Assembly (NCBI RefSeq): GCF_000209165.1
Contig: NC_009046.1
Coordinates: 992,001-1,056,000 of the forward strand
DNA: 64,000 bases
Direction of reading: 5' to 3'
From: Scheffersomyces stipitis CBS 6054
Taxonomy: Eukaryota; Ascomycota; Pichiomycetes; Serinales; Debaryomycetaceae
Shown here: piece by piece, positions 42,372-53,414 of the stretch
How the letters are laid out: each line of letters starts with the position of its first letter
Position numbering within the stretch: position 1 is the first letter of the stretch
Notes under the pieces: model-generated
Told to the model about the DNA's origin: nothing
Database searches by the model: none
The model's input: the letters and a program-made list of their open reading frames with translations, nothing else
Made by a program: the position numbers and the translations under genes

Positions 42372-45300
42372 GGAAAATCAATTGATGTGAAAAATGTGAA
42401 CTCTGCAAGAAACAGTACTCTAATCAATTGATGCCAATTGCCTTAAATATATAGAAATTGTATCTGCCTACTTTTTGTTACACGCATCACGTTTTTAAAG
42501 TGGACATGCAGGAAGTTCCGGGCTATGGAGTCACAGTCGGTTCTAGAAAAGTCCGAATCAGCTGCGACATTCTTAAAGGCGAAAGTACAATATAGGAGGT
42601 ATTGTAGCTGTCTTTCATCGCCGCCGTTGAAATGCTTGTTAATTTTCTTAGAAATTACTCACATTGCTATTGTAACAAATTTAGGATATGTTAGTCATTT
42701 CAAATTTATAAAGCAGAGCAAAAAGCAAAAAGCAAAAAGCAAAAAGCAAAAAGCAAAAAGTTAGAAGTCAAAAGTAAATTGGAATATGGCATAACTCCAA
42801 CGTATAATTATGATACAGGTAAATTGCTATTACTGATGGAGTTTATGTTTCTACTTCCTTCTGCTTCTTGTACCCACTGCATCTTTGCAATGATGTTTAT
42901 ATCCCTATGCAGCCTTCACAACGGGAATGTATTCTATGACGAAATGATACTTGAAGTGGAACTAGACAACAATTTGGTTAAATGACGAAAGTGGGTATAT
43001 TTGCCTCTAACTAAAGTTGGAGATAGGATATGTCTCTGAGTGTAGAAAGTTCCATAAAGAAGAAACATCTTTGATCATAGACCCTTTCGACATAATTTGC
43101 GACAAATCAAAAAATAACTATGTAATGCGGGTTTATTTTGACACTTAAGCGAAAGTGGTTAACCATTTCCTACATACACAGAAACATACTTTTCGCAACA
43201 ATTGTACCTTTTATACCCAAAATTTCGGCGGCAATTCTAGCAAGCCTTCAAAGATGCAGAAACACAAATTTCCCTACTGTAGAATATACGACAGTTTATG
43301 GTTTACCAATGGGACACAATATAAACACCACCTTTAGAGAGACTGAACAAGAATTGCCCTATCCTTGAAGATATACGTACAGAGGTTCATTTAGAAGAAG
43401 AGGGTATGAGAGAACGGCTAGAAAGGACCCAGTACAGAAGTAGCTGTATTGCTCTTATTGGTAATATTTCTTAATTGATATGGTAATTCGTGTTATTGTT
43501 TACAACATATATGTCTATGAAGAATGGATTGACTGTATTTTGGAACATTAGTCCTGATTTTAAGCGGACATCATTATGAACCCCTTTCCAGTCATCCATT
43601 TGGAGAATGACTTCTCTCAGAGAGATTTAACAGCAGATTCGAAATTACACATTCCATGAGAAGTTTTATCTATCGCAGCTTGCAAATAATAATGAAAATG
43701 TTCAGATTGTGATTACCACTAAAATAATGGTCTGCTTCAAAAGAATAGCTTCATTTTACAACTAGATCCTACAGTAGTCTTCATTTCTTGATGTCTCCCC
43801 ATATTAACATTATTAATAGGACTTCGTTTTTCTTTTCAATTACAATTCTTGGAAGTAAACAGACAATATGGACCAGAATGGCTGCCAGTAATTATTCAAA
43901 ATCCCACATCTCGAAATGCCGCTAACAAAATGCGACCATGACCGCCACAAATATTGCAAACTGAACCCACAATTGCAAACAGGAATTGACGAGAGACTCA
44001 TCATCCTACCTATGCGTCAACAGTATTGTACGAGGTCCAACTGATTACGCCACTATTGTACGAAAAAAATAAACAAGAATTATCGGTGAAAGATAAGCAC
44101 ATCAAGAACAAGCTTTTTTGATTTCCATCCAATGTAAACAATTCCGTCATAGAAATCCATACTGATGCGAGAACTTAAAATCCTACCATACTTAGCTGTG
44201 ATGGGGTGTAATGGCTGCTATGGAATCCTAGAGGTTATGTTCGGTTTGGAATGTTATCAGGACTTGCCGATCTTGTAAATTGTGCAGCACTATTAGGAAA
44301 GTGCCTGTGCAAACGCTAAAGCCTAGGAAGTTGCATGACGTCATACTGTTATCTAAAGTTGAATTACACTTTGAATTAAATATGCGGATACGATTTCCTC
44401 TGCATACAATCCATGCTTGATTATATAATTGTATGTGGTCCGATGTGTGCCCCGAATCGCTGGTATAAACAAGCAATTACAAACATTAATCGGCATACTC
44501 TTGTGTCTATCCCAACGAGGAAATGGAGCAACAAGCTCATAGCATTGCCGAACATAAAAAGAAAAAGTAATTGAAACTGGTTGCTCGTGAAGAACTTAGG
44601 CTTTGGTCACAGCGGCAGCGTGGGCTGTAATTTACTTATGAGATACCCCTCCCCCAGACTTACTGAAGCTCAGTAGCGGAATTGCTCCCCATACCGAGAG
44701 CCAGGCTTCTCATGATAATAAGGTCTAATCTTAGGGGGAGTACCTGGAGATCTAAACGGTTGTAGGGGTTGAACAATGGAGGTGATAGCAGACGTGAGGG
44801 GTCAGACGGACTGTAAACTACGTTTAGTTCTACATTTAGTTGTACTCCTCCTGAAGGAAGGTATGACCTATTCTGATTAGGTATTTTATTAGACGGCAGC
44901 GTGAAGAATAAATAAACGGGGTATCTAATATTATTAAATTGAATTGAAAGATAAGCAACTCCTATTTTCAGCAGCGCGAAGCAAAATATGGGGAAAGAGG
45001 GGATGGCTCCTCAATTTTTGGACGGTTTCACTGCTGAAAATATTAATTCCCCCATTGAGTCGTGAAGCAAGCGTATTACAAATACTCCTTAATCCCGTTG
45101 ACGCATAAATGGGCCATTGTGAAATTGTCACCAATTGTGTAAGTTTGGCAACGGTTATTTTCCTGTGGCTAAAGTTAAATGATCACTTTTGTACATGCTA
45201 GAAAACCGTTTGCTCCACAATGCACTCGGGAATAACGATGGCATCAGCCCGGAAGATTTTGGAATCGGTACCCAGCTTGGTTTATACCGCCGTAATCATT

Positions 45301-45633
45301 GCAATTCATAAGCAGAGATGGCCCCTATTCGCCACGATTTACGTATTGTGAGTTGGTGATTCTCGCTATCTTCATAATGTTGTATGTGTATGACTTCTAT
45401 AAAACTATTTCCCCTTAGAACGGCAAGTAACAAAACTAAATAAAATCGGAAAAAATGAACTGAATCTTGAACAGTAAACATTAATTATTATATTACATTA
45501 GGCATACCCCACTTGCTTTCTTTTTCGTAACGAACAATTGTCAAGGTTTGATTGTCAAACCATTAACTCAACCGTAGAAGCAGTAGGCTGTAGGGATGTA
45601 GATGAGTGGTTGTATGTGCAAAAAATGAGGAGG
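42372..45633. other. Long gene-poor region upstream of BXI1
   Basis: A 3.26-kb spacer holds the BXI1 promoter on the left and the 3' flank of the RGS gene on the right. It contains the AGCAAAA minisatellite (separate entry). Frames of 60-80 codons at 42779-42985, 43138-43368 and 44228-44476 have no recognisable motifs and overlap other open frames. A short repeat CGGCAGCGTG occurs near 44610 and 44896. No LTR or ncRNA could be identified. Confidence 0.5.
42717..42760 (+). repeat. AGCAAAA minisatellite (about six copies)
   Basis: The 7-bp unit AGCAAAA is repeated head to tail 6.3 times without mismatch, followed by degenerate copies (AGTTAGAAGTCAAAAGT). It lies about 350 bp upstream of BXI1. 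Confidence 0.9.
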
Positions 45634-46623
45634 CTATTCGTCGTTGCTGGCACGTCTGAACTTGAACTTCTTGACCTTTGCAAACTTGATGTAGTCTACG
45701 TTCTTGAACGAGTCCATGATGGAGCCAATAGACGAACCACGGCTGTTGGAAGTTTGCGACGACGAACTGTTATTTCTAGTTGAATCATGCGAGAAAGTAG
45801 CCCTGCTATTTCCCTCCATGTCTTCGTCGTCTTCGTCGTCTTCGTCGTCACCGTTAATTATAGATTCGTCCAAAATCATGTACGTAGTATCTGTATTGCA
45901 GTTTCTGGCAAACAAGTCTGGGTAGAAAGCAGGATCCAAATAAGAGGGCAGTCTAGCCTTCTTGATAGTAGCGTTGCTCACAGGTGAACTGTTGGAGCTG
46001 TAGTCTATAACAGCCGAAGATTCAGGTGAAATGATCTCGGACTTTCTTCTGTACACAATGTTGGAGTTCTTCAACTCGTTGTCCATTCTACTCTTGGTAG
46101 CCTTGATGAACTCGTTATACAAGTTGATGAGAATATCGTCGTAGATAATCCTTTTGCATTTAGCAAGCAAGTGATGCGAGGGTATATCGTTATAGTTGAA
46201 CTGCTGTCTAAACATGCAAGGCAAGTTGATTTCGCTAATGCTATTGATGGAGATGAAGTTTTCGTACATCGACTGCCACTTGACCAAGGCAAGATCCGAC
46301 CCAAGATGGCGGATCAACTCGTTGACTTCCATGACAAATTCTAAGTTTTCCACACAATGTATGTTGGATAAAAATTCTATAAAGTTCTGCTTGGTGTAGT
46401 AATTGTCTTTGGACTTAGAGTCGTCAAGCAAGTCGTCAAGCAGGGGAATGATGTGGATAGACTGGTTGTTGTTGATGGAGTAGTTGAAGATGGGACCCTG
46501 CTGGTTAAGCTCATTGCTAAGGTCACCGTCTATAATAGGGGGATGAGTTGCGATGACTGTGGAACCACTGGAATTGGAAGAGACGTGAACGGGCTCCCCA
46601 CTACTAGCAAAGGGAGACGTCAT
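45634..46623 (-). CDS. RGS2: RGS-domain regulator of G-protein signalling (Rgs2-like)
   Basis: This 329-residue protein has an RGS domain at about residues 80-185 (NFIEFLSNIHCVENLEFVMEV). RGS domains speed up GTP hydrolysis by G-alpha subunits. It lacks the DEP domains of Sst2, and its size resembles yeast Rgs2, which acts on the glucose-sensing Gpa2 branch. After the domain come a Ser-rich linker, an acidic run (DDEDDEDDEDME, about 258-269) and a basic tail KVKKFKFRR that could contact membranes or the partner G protein. Its partner is inferred. Confidence 0.82.
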   Translation of the reverse strand: MTSPFASSGEPVHVSSNSSGSTVIATHPPIIDGDLSNELNQQGPIFNYSINNNQSIHIIPLLDDLLDDSKSKDNYYTKQNFIEFLSNIHCVENLEFVMEVNELIRHLGSDLALVKWQSMYENFISINSISEINLPCMFRQQFNYNDIPSHHLLAKCKRIIYDDILINLYNEFIKATKSRMDNELKNSNIVYRRKSEIISPESSAVIDYSSNSSPVSNATIKKARLPSYLDPAFYPDLFARNCNTDTTYMILDESIINGDDEDDEDDEDMEGNSRATFSHDSTRNNSSSSQTSNSRGSSIGSIMDSFKNVDYIKFAKVKKFKFRRASNDE

Positions 46624-49600
46624 ATTGAGTGCTACCTCTGAGGGACGAGGAGCGAAACAGACAAGGAAGTCTCTTGGATAGCCTGGAACGATACGGAGAT
46701 GCGATAAAGAATAAGTTCAGGCCGAGTCTTCGTGAAAAATGGGTCCATATAATTTAATGCGACTTCGGTATAATCTAGTTACCGTAGGCTATTTAAGTAT
46801 GATGGAGATAAAGAATAAGTACAATTTGGCTTCCGCTAGACTAGGAACCCACTAGAATACAGACAAAACCAAAAGGTATTAATATATATAGGGAAATGTA
46901 TAAGTTGAAAACGCCAAAAAAGGCTCTTACAGATAGGTGACAGATTTTAACGGTTTCTCTTAGTATATATAGAATTTCGCCATATGTAATTCGCATTATC
47001 TTTGGCATTTTTTTTTTTTGAAATTTATTTGTAAGACCATCTTCAAACCAATGCATGTATGAGCCACAAAATTTCTTGATAATCTTGTCTAACGGAAGGG
47101 GAATCGTCGTGGCATCACCAGGGCGTGTCGTGGCCGAGATGCACAAGTATTGGCCACAGGTGGGTAGGTTATTTTTTAAACTTCTCCGAACTTCCAACTA
47201 TTCCTTCATCGTTCACTTGTAGGCATACCTACCATTGTGCATAAATGCCCTAACAAAACGGCCACAATGGCAAATATTGAAAGGTACAAAACTAACAGGC
47301 GCTGGTGGTGGGGGACAGAGTAGATATTTCTATTGTTGGCGGAAACCAAATTGCGTTTCACTCAATACCGGCCGGCTAAACAGTGTAGATCACAAAAAAC
47401 CCTTTTTATTATTAACAAACATCTCTGAGATCTACTAGCCACGATTTTCAAACTACCAACCAGAACAAACCCATTCTGAAATTCATAGCCCGTAGTTTTC
47501 AGTTTTCGTAGCTATTTTTTCACTGGAGTTTTAGTGTAATCCGATCTCGATTATCAACTGGAGTCTACTAATTTGACTCGTACAATAATAACTGACTCCA
47601 CCGTGCACTCCCACTTGCTCTACCGATCACCAGATGGGTGTCTCGGCGTCGTGGTAACGGATAGGGTTGCTTGGGAGCGAGACGTTGCGCAGTTAGATCC
47701 AGCAACTGGTAGCACCAAGCGGAGGAAACTCTTTCGGGCAAACAGACCGTTAACGGCTAAGTGGGTGTGATAGTACAAAGATTTCTTCAATATTGCGCTA
47801 GTCCTCCACAACCTGCTAGCACAAACTGGCAGACATACAAATCATTCTACATATACCCTGCTACTTAACAATACCATTGTGTACTTGAGCGGACGCTTGT
47901 CCTGTTTTGGGAATCTGTAGACGTACAGGCTACTTCATTTTCAAGCACGCTTTTCGCTATCCTGTAGCCTAGCGATAAACTGTTAGAGGGCTTGCTGAAT
48001 CGGCAATAAAAAAGGGCCGAAATAAATCACTCAGGAAAATTTTTCATCTTTTTACTATGTAAGACCAGCGCCGGGGCTTGCATGAGTTTTCTGACGACCG
48101 ATATGGTAGTTAGATCCCACTGAAGCAGTATATGTGTAGATAGTCTCGCGACATGGAAAGGATAGCGCCCCTCATGGACCCCTCTATATGTCATTTATTA
48201 CTAAAATCTAATGAGATCTACCGAAGAAGATCTGTCGATTTCACAGAACGAAGAAGTTCTCATTATTGTAGCAAGATCACCTAACTCTTTTTATTTTTAT
48301 TATTAGGAGTTTACGAGATGCCATCATGAGATGCTCTGGCTAGACTCCGAACACACTGTGGCGGACTCCACGAGCACAGAACGCACCCCGAATGCTTCCT
48401 TGGCTGTCTCTCCAGTTTCTCCCCCGATCGAAGCTCATTGAACGATTTCCTTAGACCGCATGAATTCCAACTGGAACCTAGGCAACTGGGCTTTTGTGAT
48501 TTTTATTACCACCGAAAAACTCGTATAATTACTGCGATTTAATCTCAATGTCAGATCTGATTACACATTTTGGGGCGTACATATTGCCTATACGTATTTT
48601 TAAATCTGCCAACACCTTAAATGGTATGAACTTTTGACATCGAAATAGCTTGGTATTAGAGTACCAAAAATTATTGAATGAAGCGAGTTAAAGTTTTCTC
48701 TCAAGCTTGTAACCAGATGGTAGCTGTTACTCTTCCACAGAGTCCCAGAATTCAGGGAATTTAACAAACCACAGTTGTAATGACGCTTCTGATGGAACTT
48801 ATACTCATCTCAATACCTGTGTCGTCATTTCTGCAGCAAAGCTTCTGCAGAGCTTGACTTCATGTCTTAGGCATTTTGAAGATTTTTCAATTTCTTGTAC
48901 GGCAACTTCAGGCGTCTTTTCGTAATATCACAAAATGTAGCTACTAGTCTAAAAAATTAGGTGCATATCTGTTTGAGCGCTTTCAGGCTCTTTTCATGCA
49001 GCGCAATTTTCTTTCCTTCCATTCGGACTTCAATATGAAATTGCTGCGGTTCTGGTTCGGTAAAAGATATCGATTTTGTTGCATGATGCTCGCTGATTCT
49101 TGACACTTTTACTGTCTCGTTTCAACTGAATTGAAATTTTGTGAGATGATTTGGCGTCTAAATGATATTGCAAATTCGCAGAACAATTTATGGTCTCTGT
49201 TCTACAGACTAAAATTCTAAAGAAATTTCTTTAATCCAGGCTTAAGTTGTGAATGCTGCCAAAAACGACCAACAGTGGGCTTCATTACCCCTTCATCGTC
49301 TAATTATAGGGATTAAAATTTCGTAAATCAGCTATCTCTGGTGTAAGTCTTCTTTCAGCAAATAAATTTGTGCTCGTCTAGGATAATTCTCTTGAACAGA
49401 TACGCCAACATATATTCAACTTAAACGAATACACTAAGATAAGTAAATAGAACACTTTAAACTTCTTCTAACCCCTCGATTAAAGATTCTGTACACTCTG
49501 AAACACAATTAACGTCTTCTTTCTTGACAACGACCCCAGATTAATTTCAACGAGCATCTTTGTAGTGTCCCAAAAGGGTAGTTCGTGTTGATGCAAATTA

Positions 49601-49747
49601 CACACCTATTTCACCACCATATTCTAGTTCGTTATTTGCTAATTCATAATTAGAGGAACATGTAGAATATAAATAAGTAGACCTTAGAGTACTTTGAATG
49701 TAGAGTTAGCTTTTCGGAAGAAGGAAATTTAATAATATTGCCGAAAA
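46624..49747. other. Long upstream region of STE2 and the RGS gene
   Basis: This 3.1-kb divergent spacer has no accepted gene. Next to the RGS gene there are T-rich runs (a T10 near 47015). A minus-strand frame at 47620-47811 and a plus-strand frame at 47573-47770 overlap each other and show no family features. The right third (48603-49121) contains coding-like scraps, listed as a pseudogene candidate. The STE2 promoter must lie in the last few hundred bases. Confidence 0.5.
48603..49121 (-). pseudogene. Possible eroded coding sequence upstream of STE2
   Basis: Three consecutive minus-strand open runs of 54 (48960-49121), 40 (48808-48927) and 69 codons (48603-48809) lie in different frames, as expected after frameshifts. 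Their peptides look protein-like: TEPEPQQFHIEVRMEGKKIA, KTPEVAVQEIEKSSKCLRHE and FGTLIPSYFDVKSSYHLR. No start codon context or family was recognised, and alternative frames are also partly open, so chance cannot be excluded. Confidence 0.25.
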
Positions 49748-51028
49748 ATGGATACTAGTATCAATACTCTCAACCCTGCGAATATCATTGTCAACTACAC
49801 CTTGCCAAATGATCCTAGAGTAATTAGTGTCCCATTTGGAGCTTTTGACGAATATGTTAACCAATCTATGCAAAAGGCCATTATCCATGGAGTTTCCATT
49901 GGTTCATGCACCATAATGCTTTTAATTATTTTGATCTTCAATGTCAAACGCAAGAAGTCGCCAGCTTTCTATCTTAATTCGGTTACGTTGACTGCAATGA
50001 TTATTCGGTCTGCTCTTAATTTGGCATATTTGCTAGGTCCTTTGGCTGGATTAAGTTTTACGTTCTCCGGCTTGGTAACTCCAGAAACCAATTTCTCTGT
50101 CTCTGAAGCCACCAATGCTTTCCAGGTTATTGTTGTTGCTCTTATCGAGGCGTCCATGACATTTCAGGTGTTCGTCGTCTTCCAATCACCAGAAGTGAAG
50201 AAGTTGGGTATAGCTCTTACCTCCATATCTGCATTCACGGGTGCTGCTGCTGTAGGATTTACTATCAATAGTACAATCCAACAATCGAGAATTTATCATT
50301 CAGTTGTCAATGGAACTCCTACGCCAACGGTCGCTACCTGGTCTTGGGTTAGAGATGTGCCTACGATACTTTTTTCTACTTCGGTTAACATAATGTCTTT
50401 CATCTTGATTCTCAAGTTAGGGTTTGCCATAAAGACAAGAAGATACCTTGGCCTTCGGCAATTTGGCAGTTTGCACATCTTATTGATGATGGCTACTCAA
50501 ACATTATTGGCCCCATCTATTCTCATTCTTGTACATTACGGATATGGCACATCTCTGAATAGCCAGCTCATTCTTATAAGTTACTTGCTTGTTGTTTTGT
50601 CTTTACCAGTATCCTCTATCTGGGCAGCAACAGCCAACAATTCTCCTCAACTTCCATCTTCCGCAACTCTTTCATTCATGAACAAAACGACCTCTCACTT
50701 TTCTGAAAGCGATGGCGACGATTACACTATTGCAGGAAGTTCATATGCTTTGTTCCCTCACAAATTGGCTAAACAGACTTCTCGAGTTTCAAGCAAGTTT
50801 TCAGCAACAACTTTGAAGGGAAGTAGTGGTTTGACTCCCACTACAATGACGACATTGCCTCCTGATATTGAGAAAATCATCAATGGTGAATACGAGGATG
50901 ACGAAGAAGATGGCAAGGTTCTAAGATTAATGGAGTCACCAACAGATGACAATGCTTCAATTGATCGTATTTTGCAAGGTGCGCTGGCCGACGGATTCAT
51001 TTCAATTACTACTCATAACATCAAGTAG
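49748..51028 (+). CDS. STE2: Alpha-factor pheromone receptor Ste2 (class D GPCR)
   Basis: This 426-residue seven-helix receptor binds the alpha mating pheromone. The extracellular N-terminus (1 to about 48) has N-glycosylation sites (NYT, NQS). TM1 is around HGVSIGSCTIMLLIILIF, followed by the basic loop KRKKSPAFYLNSVTL. The conserved block FGSLHILLMMATQTLLAPSI spans intracellular loop 3/TM6, and LSLPVSSIWA at the end of TM7 carries the class D Pro-X-Ser-Ser pattern. The cytosolic tail (about 300-426) is Ser/Thr-rich with acidic stretches, as needed for phosphorylation and endocytosis. It lies 3.1 kb from an RGS gene, in head-to-head orientation. Confidence 0.94.
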   Translation: MDTSINTLNPANIIVNYTLPNDPRVISVPFGAFDEYVNQSMQKAIIHGVSIGSCTIMLLIILIFNVKRKKSPAFYLNSVTLTAMIIRSALNLAYLLGPLAGLSFTFSGLVTPETNFSVSEATNAFQVIVVALIEASMTFQVFVVFQSPEVKKLGIALTSISAFTGAAAVGFTINSTIQQSRIYHSVVNGTPTPTVATWSWVRDVPTILFSTSVNIMSFILILKLGFAIKTRRYLGLRQFGSLHILLMMATQTLLAPSILILVHYGYGTSLNSQLILISYLLVVLSLPVSSIWAATANNSPQLPSSATLSFMNKTTSHFSESDGDDYTIAGSSYALFPHKLAKQTSRVSSKFSATTLKGSSGLTPTTMTTLPPDIEKIINGEYEDDEEDGKVLRLMESPTDDNASIDRILQGALADGFISITTHNIK

Positions 51029-51281
51029 GCCATATTTAATGCGTTGTTTTATGGCCGCTTATGAATGTTTTAAATCTTCTTATTACCTTCTTTAACTCTA
51101 GTTGACTTAATACTACTTTCTTGAATACACGGATATTGCTGCGAAAAATTATGCTGCGAATTACCCACTTAATTGAGGTGAACAACAATTATTCTTCAGT
51201 GATTTGATGATCTTTATCGGCATAATCACTAAGAAGTAGGCAATATATAGAGAAGGTTTATAGGCTTCAAAAAAAAAATAC

Positions 51282-51353
51282 TGCCGGTCCCAGGAATCGA
51301 ACTTGGGTTTCTTCGGCCACAACGAAGTGTACTAACCACTATACTAGACCGGC
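51282..51353 (-). tRNA. tRNA-His (anticodon GTG)
   Basis: The minus strand folds as a cloverleaf with acceptor GCCGGTC/GACCGGC, D-arm region TAGTATAGTGGTTAGTAC (A box) and anticodon stem TTCGT..GCGAA-type around TTGTGGC with anticodon GTG. The T-arm is CCAAGTTCGATTCCTGG (B box GTTCGATTC). It closely matches yeast tRNA-His. A long T-run follows the 3' end on the minus strand (A-run at about 51269-51278 on plus) as a Pol III terminator. There is no intron. Confidence 0.96.
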
Positions 51354-52133
51354 TTTTGTTATGCTAAAAATGTGTCAAATGCAAACAATCGCAGATCAAC
51401 ACAAAACATCCATGCCGCAGTAGATAAGAAAATGATATGAATACATTTCCCATTTTCTAGAATTCAGAGCCGTTATATACTTTATTTATATTCTAAGATT
51501 TTGGAGCTGTTCTTAATATAGTATCTTACAAAATTTTGTTATACTTGAATTGTGCGTCATTGAAATTTTGTAATATCATAAATTCTCTTTGCAGACCAGC
51601 ATATCAGGGACTGAGCATATCACAGAAATTTATGTAGTATAAAATGAATCAGATATCTTCGTTTCTATTCAATTGAATTCATATCTACAATTTATTGAGT
51701 TCTTCAAGCTTGAGAAATATTTTCGATTAATTTACAGAGGCATTCTTGACAGGTACTATAGAATCTATAGAGCCTATCTTACTCTGCCAGAGAACAACGT
51801 CTACAATTCTTTCAGTACCTTTTTCTGCTTGAACTTCTGCAGCCATCAACAATTCTCACATCTTCTACAAACGATATGCTTGAAGGTTTATTTATTGTCG
51901 GTATCGTTATCATCTTTACGGTGTGGATCTCTGATAAGATCCAAACTCACTTTGGATCCGATATTTCGCACCAGGCCTGAACTTTTACGATTTTCGGTTC
52001 CGGATTTTCAGAGAAACTTGAATACTTATAATATACACGCCTCTCCGTCTCCACACAAATCATAAAAAATAGATATTCATTAACTGTAGCTAGCTTTCTT
52101 TCGATTCTTGTTACGCCTTTATATAATAGCATT
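51354..52133. other. Spacer upstream of the DUF1776 gene
   Basis: 780 bp between the tRNA-His gene and the next start codon. A plus-strand frame of about 140 codons (about 51645-52065) is open but has no ATG, and its pyrimidine-rich, Leu/Ser-heavy translation looks like promoter DNA, so it is not called as a gene. Confidence 0.5.
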
Positions 52134-53414
52134 ATGGTAGCGGAGCCAGTTCAAGCAACGCTTGAGACTTTGAGCTATTTCTACAGGAAGTCGTCAGACT
52201 TCCTTTCTTCACTGCAGGAGAAATTGTTTGAAGGCAACTCGTTAGATAAGCTCACCAGTCTATATCCCTTTGACATAGCCAACGATGACAGTCTAGTCAG
52301 TATCACAAGAGGTCGAAGCCAGACATCGTGGCTCAGTAGATGTTTTGACCAGAAATGGAAGAGTTTGACCATTTTGACTATTGGTCTAGGCACTGTAGGC
52401 TCCATTTGGTACTACCATAAGAATTATGGATCACAGTCCATATCTTCACGTACTCATAAACAGAACCATAGCAGTGTCAATACAAGGAGAGTTCCAAAAC
52501 TTTCCAATGGTGCCAGGCGAGACATAGTACTAGTTGTTGGTTCTCCTACCGAACCTTTAACTAGACTTATAGCTCTTGATTTTGAGAAAAGAGGCTTCAT
52601 TGTATATTTGACCATTCTCGATGAAAAAGACTTCAAGTACGTCGAATCGAACCCCATAACAGATGATATCAACTACTTGAACTTGAACGATACTTTAAGC
52701 TATGAATCACAATTGAGCAAGTTCCAGCAGTTGTTGGAGTTACCTGTAATTCCATTCCCTGGAGCTGAGCCTCATAACTTACGATTGGTAGGAGTCGTAT
52801 TTGCTCCTAGTCTTTTTTTCCCTATTGGTCCCATAGAAAACATCACCGTAGCCACTTGGACAAAGTTCACTGATAGGGAGTTGCTCTACCTCAAGTTGTT
52901 CTCTTCTGGATTGATAAGTCTAATCAGAAACCAGCAGAGTAAAACAATTTTGATTAGCACCAATATCGTCAGTTCCTTGGAGATCCCCTACCATGCTCCA
53001 GAGACATTGTTCCAGAATCACTTGAAACATTTGTTCACTACTTTGACAAGGGAAGTCCGCCAGCATGGGTTGTCTGTAACCCAGGTAAGGTTGGGAAATT
53101 TACACCTCTCAAACCAACGTAGCAATTCTGGCTCGCGAATCGCCAATCTCGTAAACTCAGAGATTAGAAGCTGGGATGAAGATATGAGGTCCTTGTATGC
53201 TGATAGTTTTTCCAAAGCCCAGTATAAGGCTAACCCTATCAAATCTACTGGGGGAAGAGGTACGAGCCTTCGAGAATTGTACCATATTTTGTTTGACTTG
53301 CTCTATTCCAAGGGAAGAAGTCCCGGAATAGTGTACTGTGGAACTGGAGCAAGAGCGTATGCCATCATTTCCAAGTTATTGCCAGAGTCCTGGTTGGAAT
53401 GGATCTTGAGATAG
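52134..53414 (+). CDS. DUF1776-family protein, short-chain dehydrogenase-like
   Basis: This 426-residue protein resembles the fungal DUF1776 family. The N-terminal about 75 residues are polar. A hydrophobic segment SLTILTIGLGTVGSIWYY (about 80-97) could anchor it in a membrane. From about 130 a Rossmann-like beta-alpha pattern starts (RDIVLVVGSPTEPLTRLIAL, then GFIVYLTILDE). Later segments KTILISTNIVSSL and a Y-x-A-x-E block (YHAPETLFQNHLKHLF) recall the SDR active-site region, but the canonical YxxxK is not obvious. Its function is unknown. Confidence 0.72.
   Translation: MVAEPVQATLETLSYFYRKSSDFLSSLQEKLFEGNSLDKLTSLYPFDIANDDSLVSITRGRSQTSWLSRCFDQKWKSLTILTIGLGTVGSIWYYHKNYGSQSISSRTHKQNHSSVNTRRVPKLSNGARRDIVLVVGSPTEPLTRLIALDFEKRGFIVYLTILDEKDFKYVESNPITDDINYLNLNDTLSYESQLSKFQQLLELPVIPFPGAEPHNLRLVGVVFAPSLFFPIGPIENITVATWTKFTDRELLYLKLFSSGLISLIRNQQSKTILISTNIVSSLEIPYHAPETLFQNHLKHLFTTLTREVRQHGLSVTQVRLGNLHLSNQRSNSGSRIANLVNSEIRSWDEDMRSLYADSFSKAQYKANPIKSTGGRGTSLRELYHILFDLLYSKGRSPGIVYCGTGARAYAIISKLLPESWLEWILR

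Noticed and set aside
44228..44476. Minus-strand 82-codon frame considered as a retrotransposon (copia-type) fragment
   Set aside because: No protease, integrase or reverse transcriptase motif and no flanking LTR could be found.
47573..47811. Opposed frames in a GC-rich patch considered as a structured ncRNA or tRNA
   Set aside because: No cloverleaf, Pol III boxes or known ncRNA signature.
51645..52065. About 140 open codons upstream of the DUF1776 gene
   Set aside because: No methionine codon in the frame; the pyrimidine-rich promoter composition explains the lack of stops.
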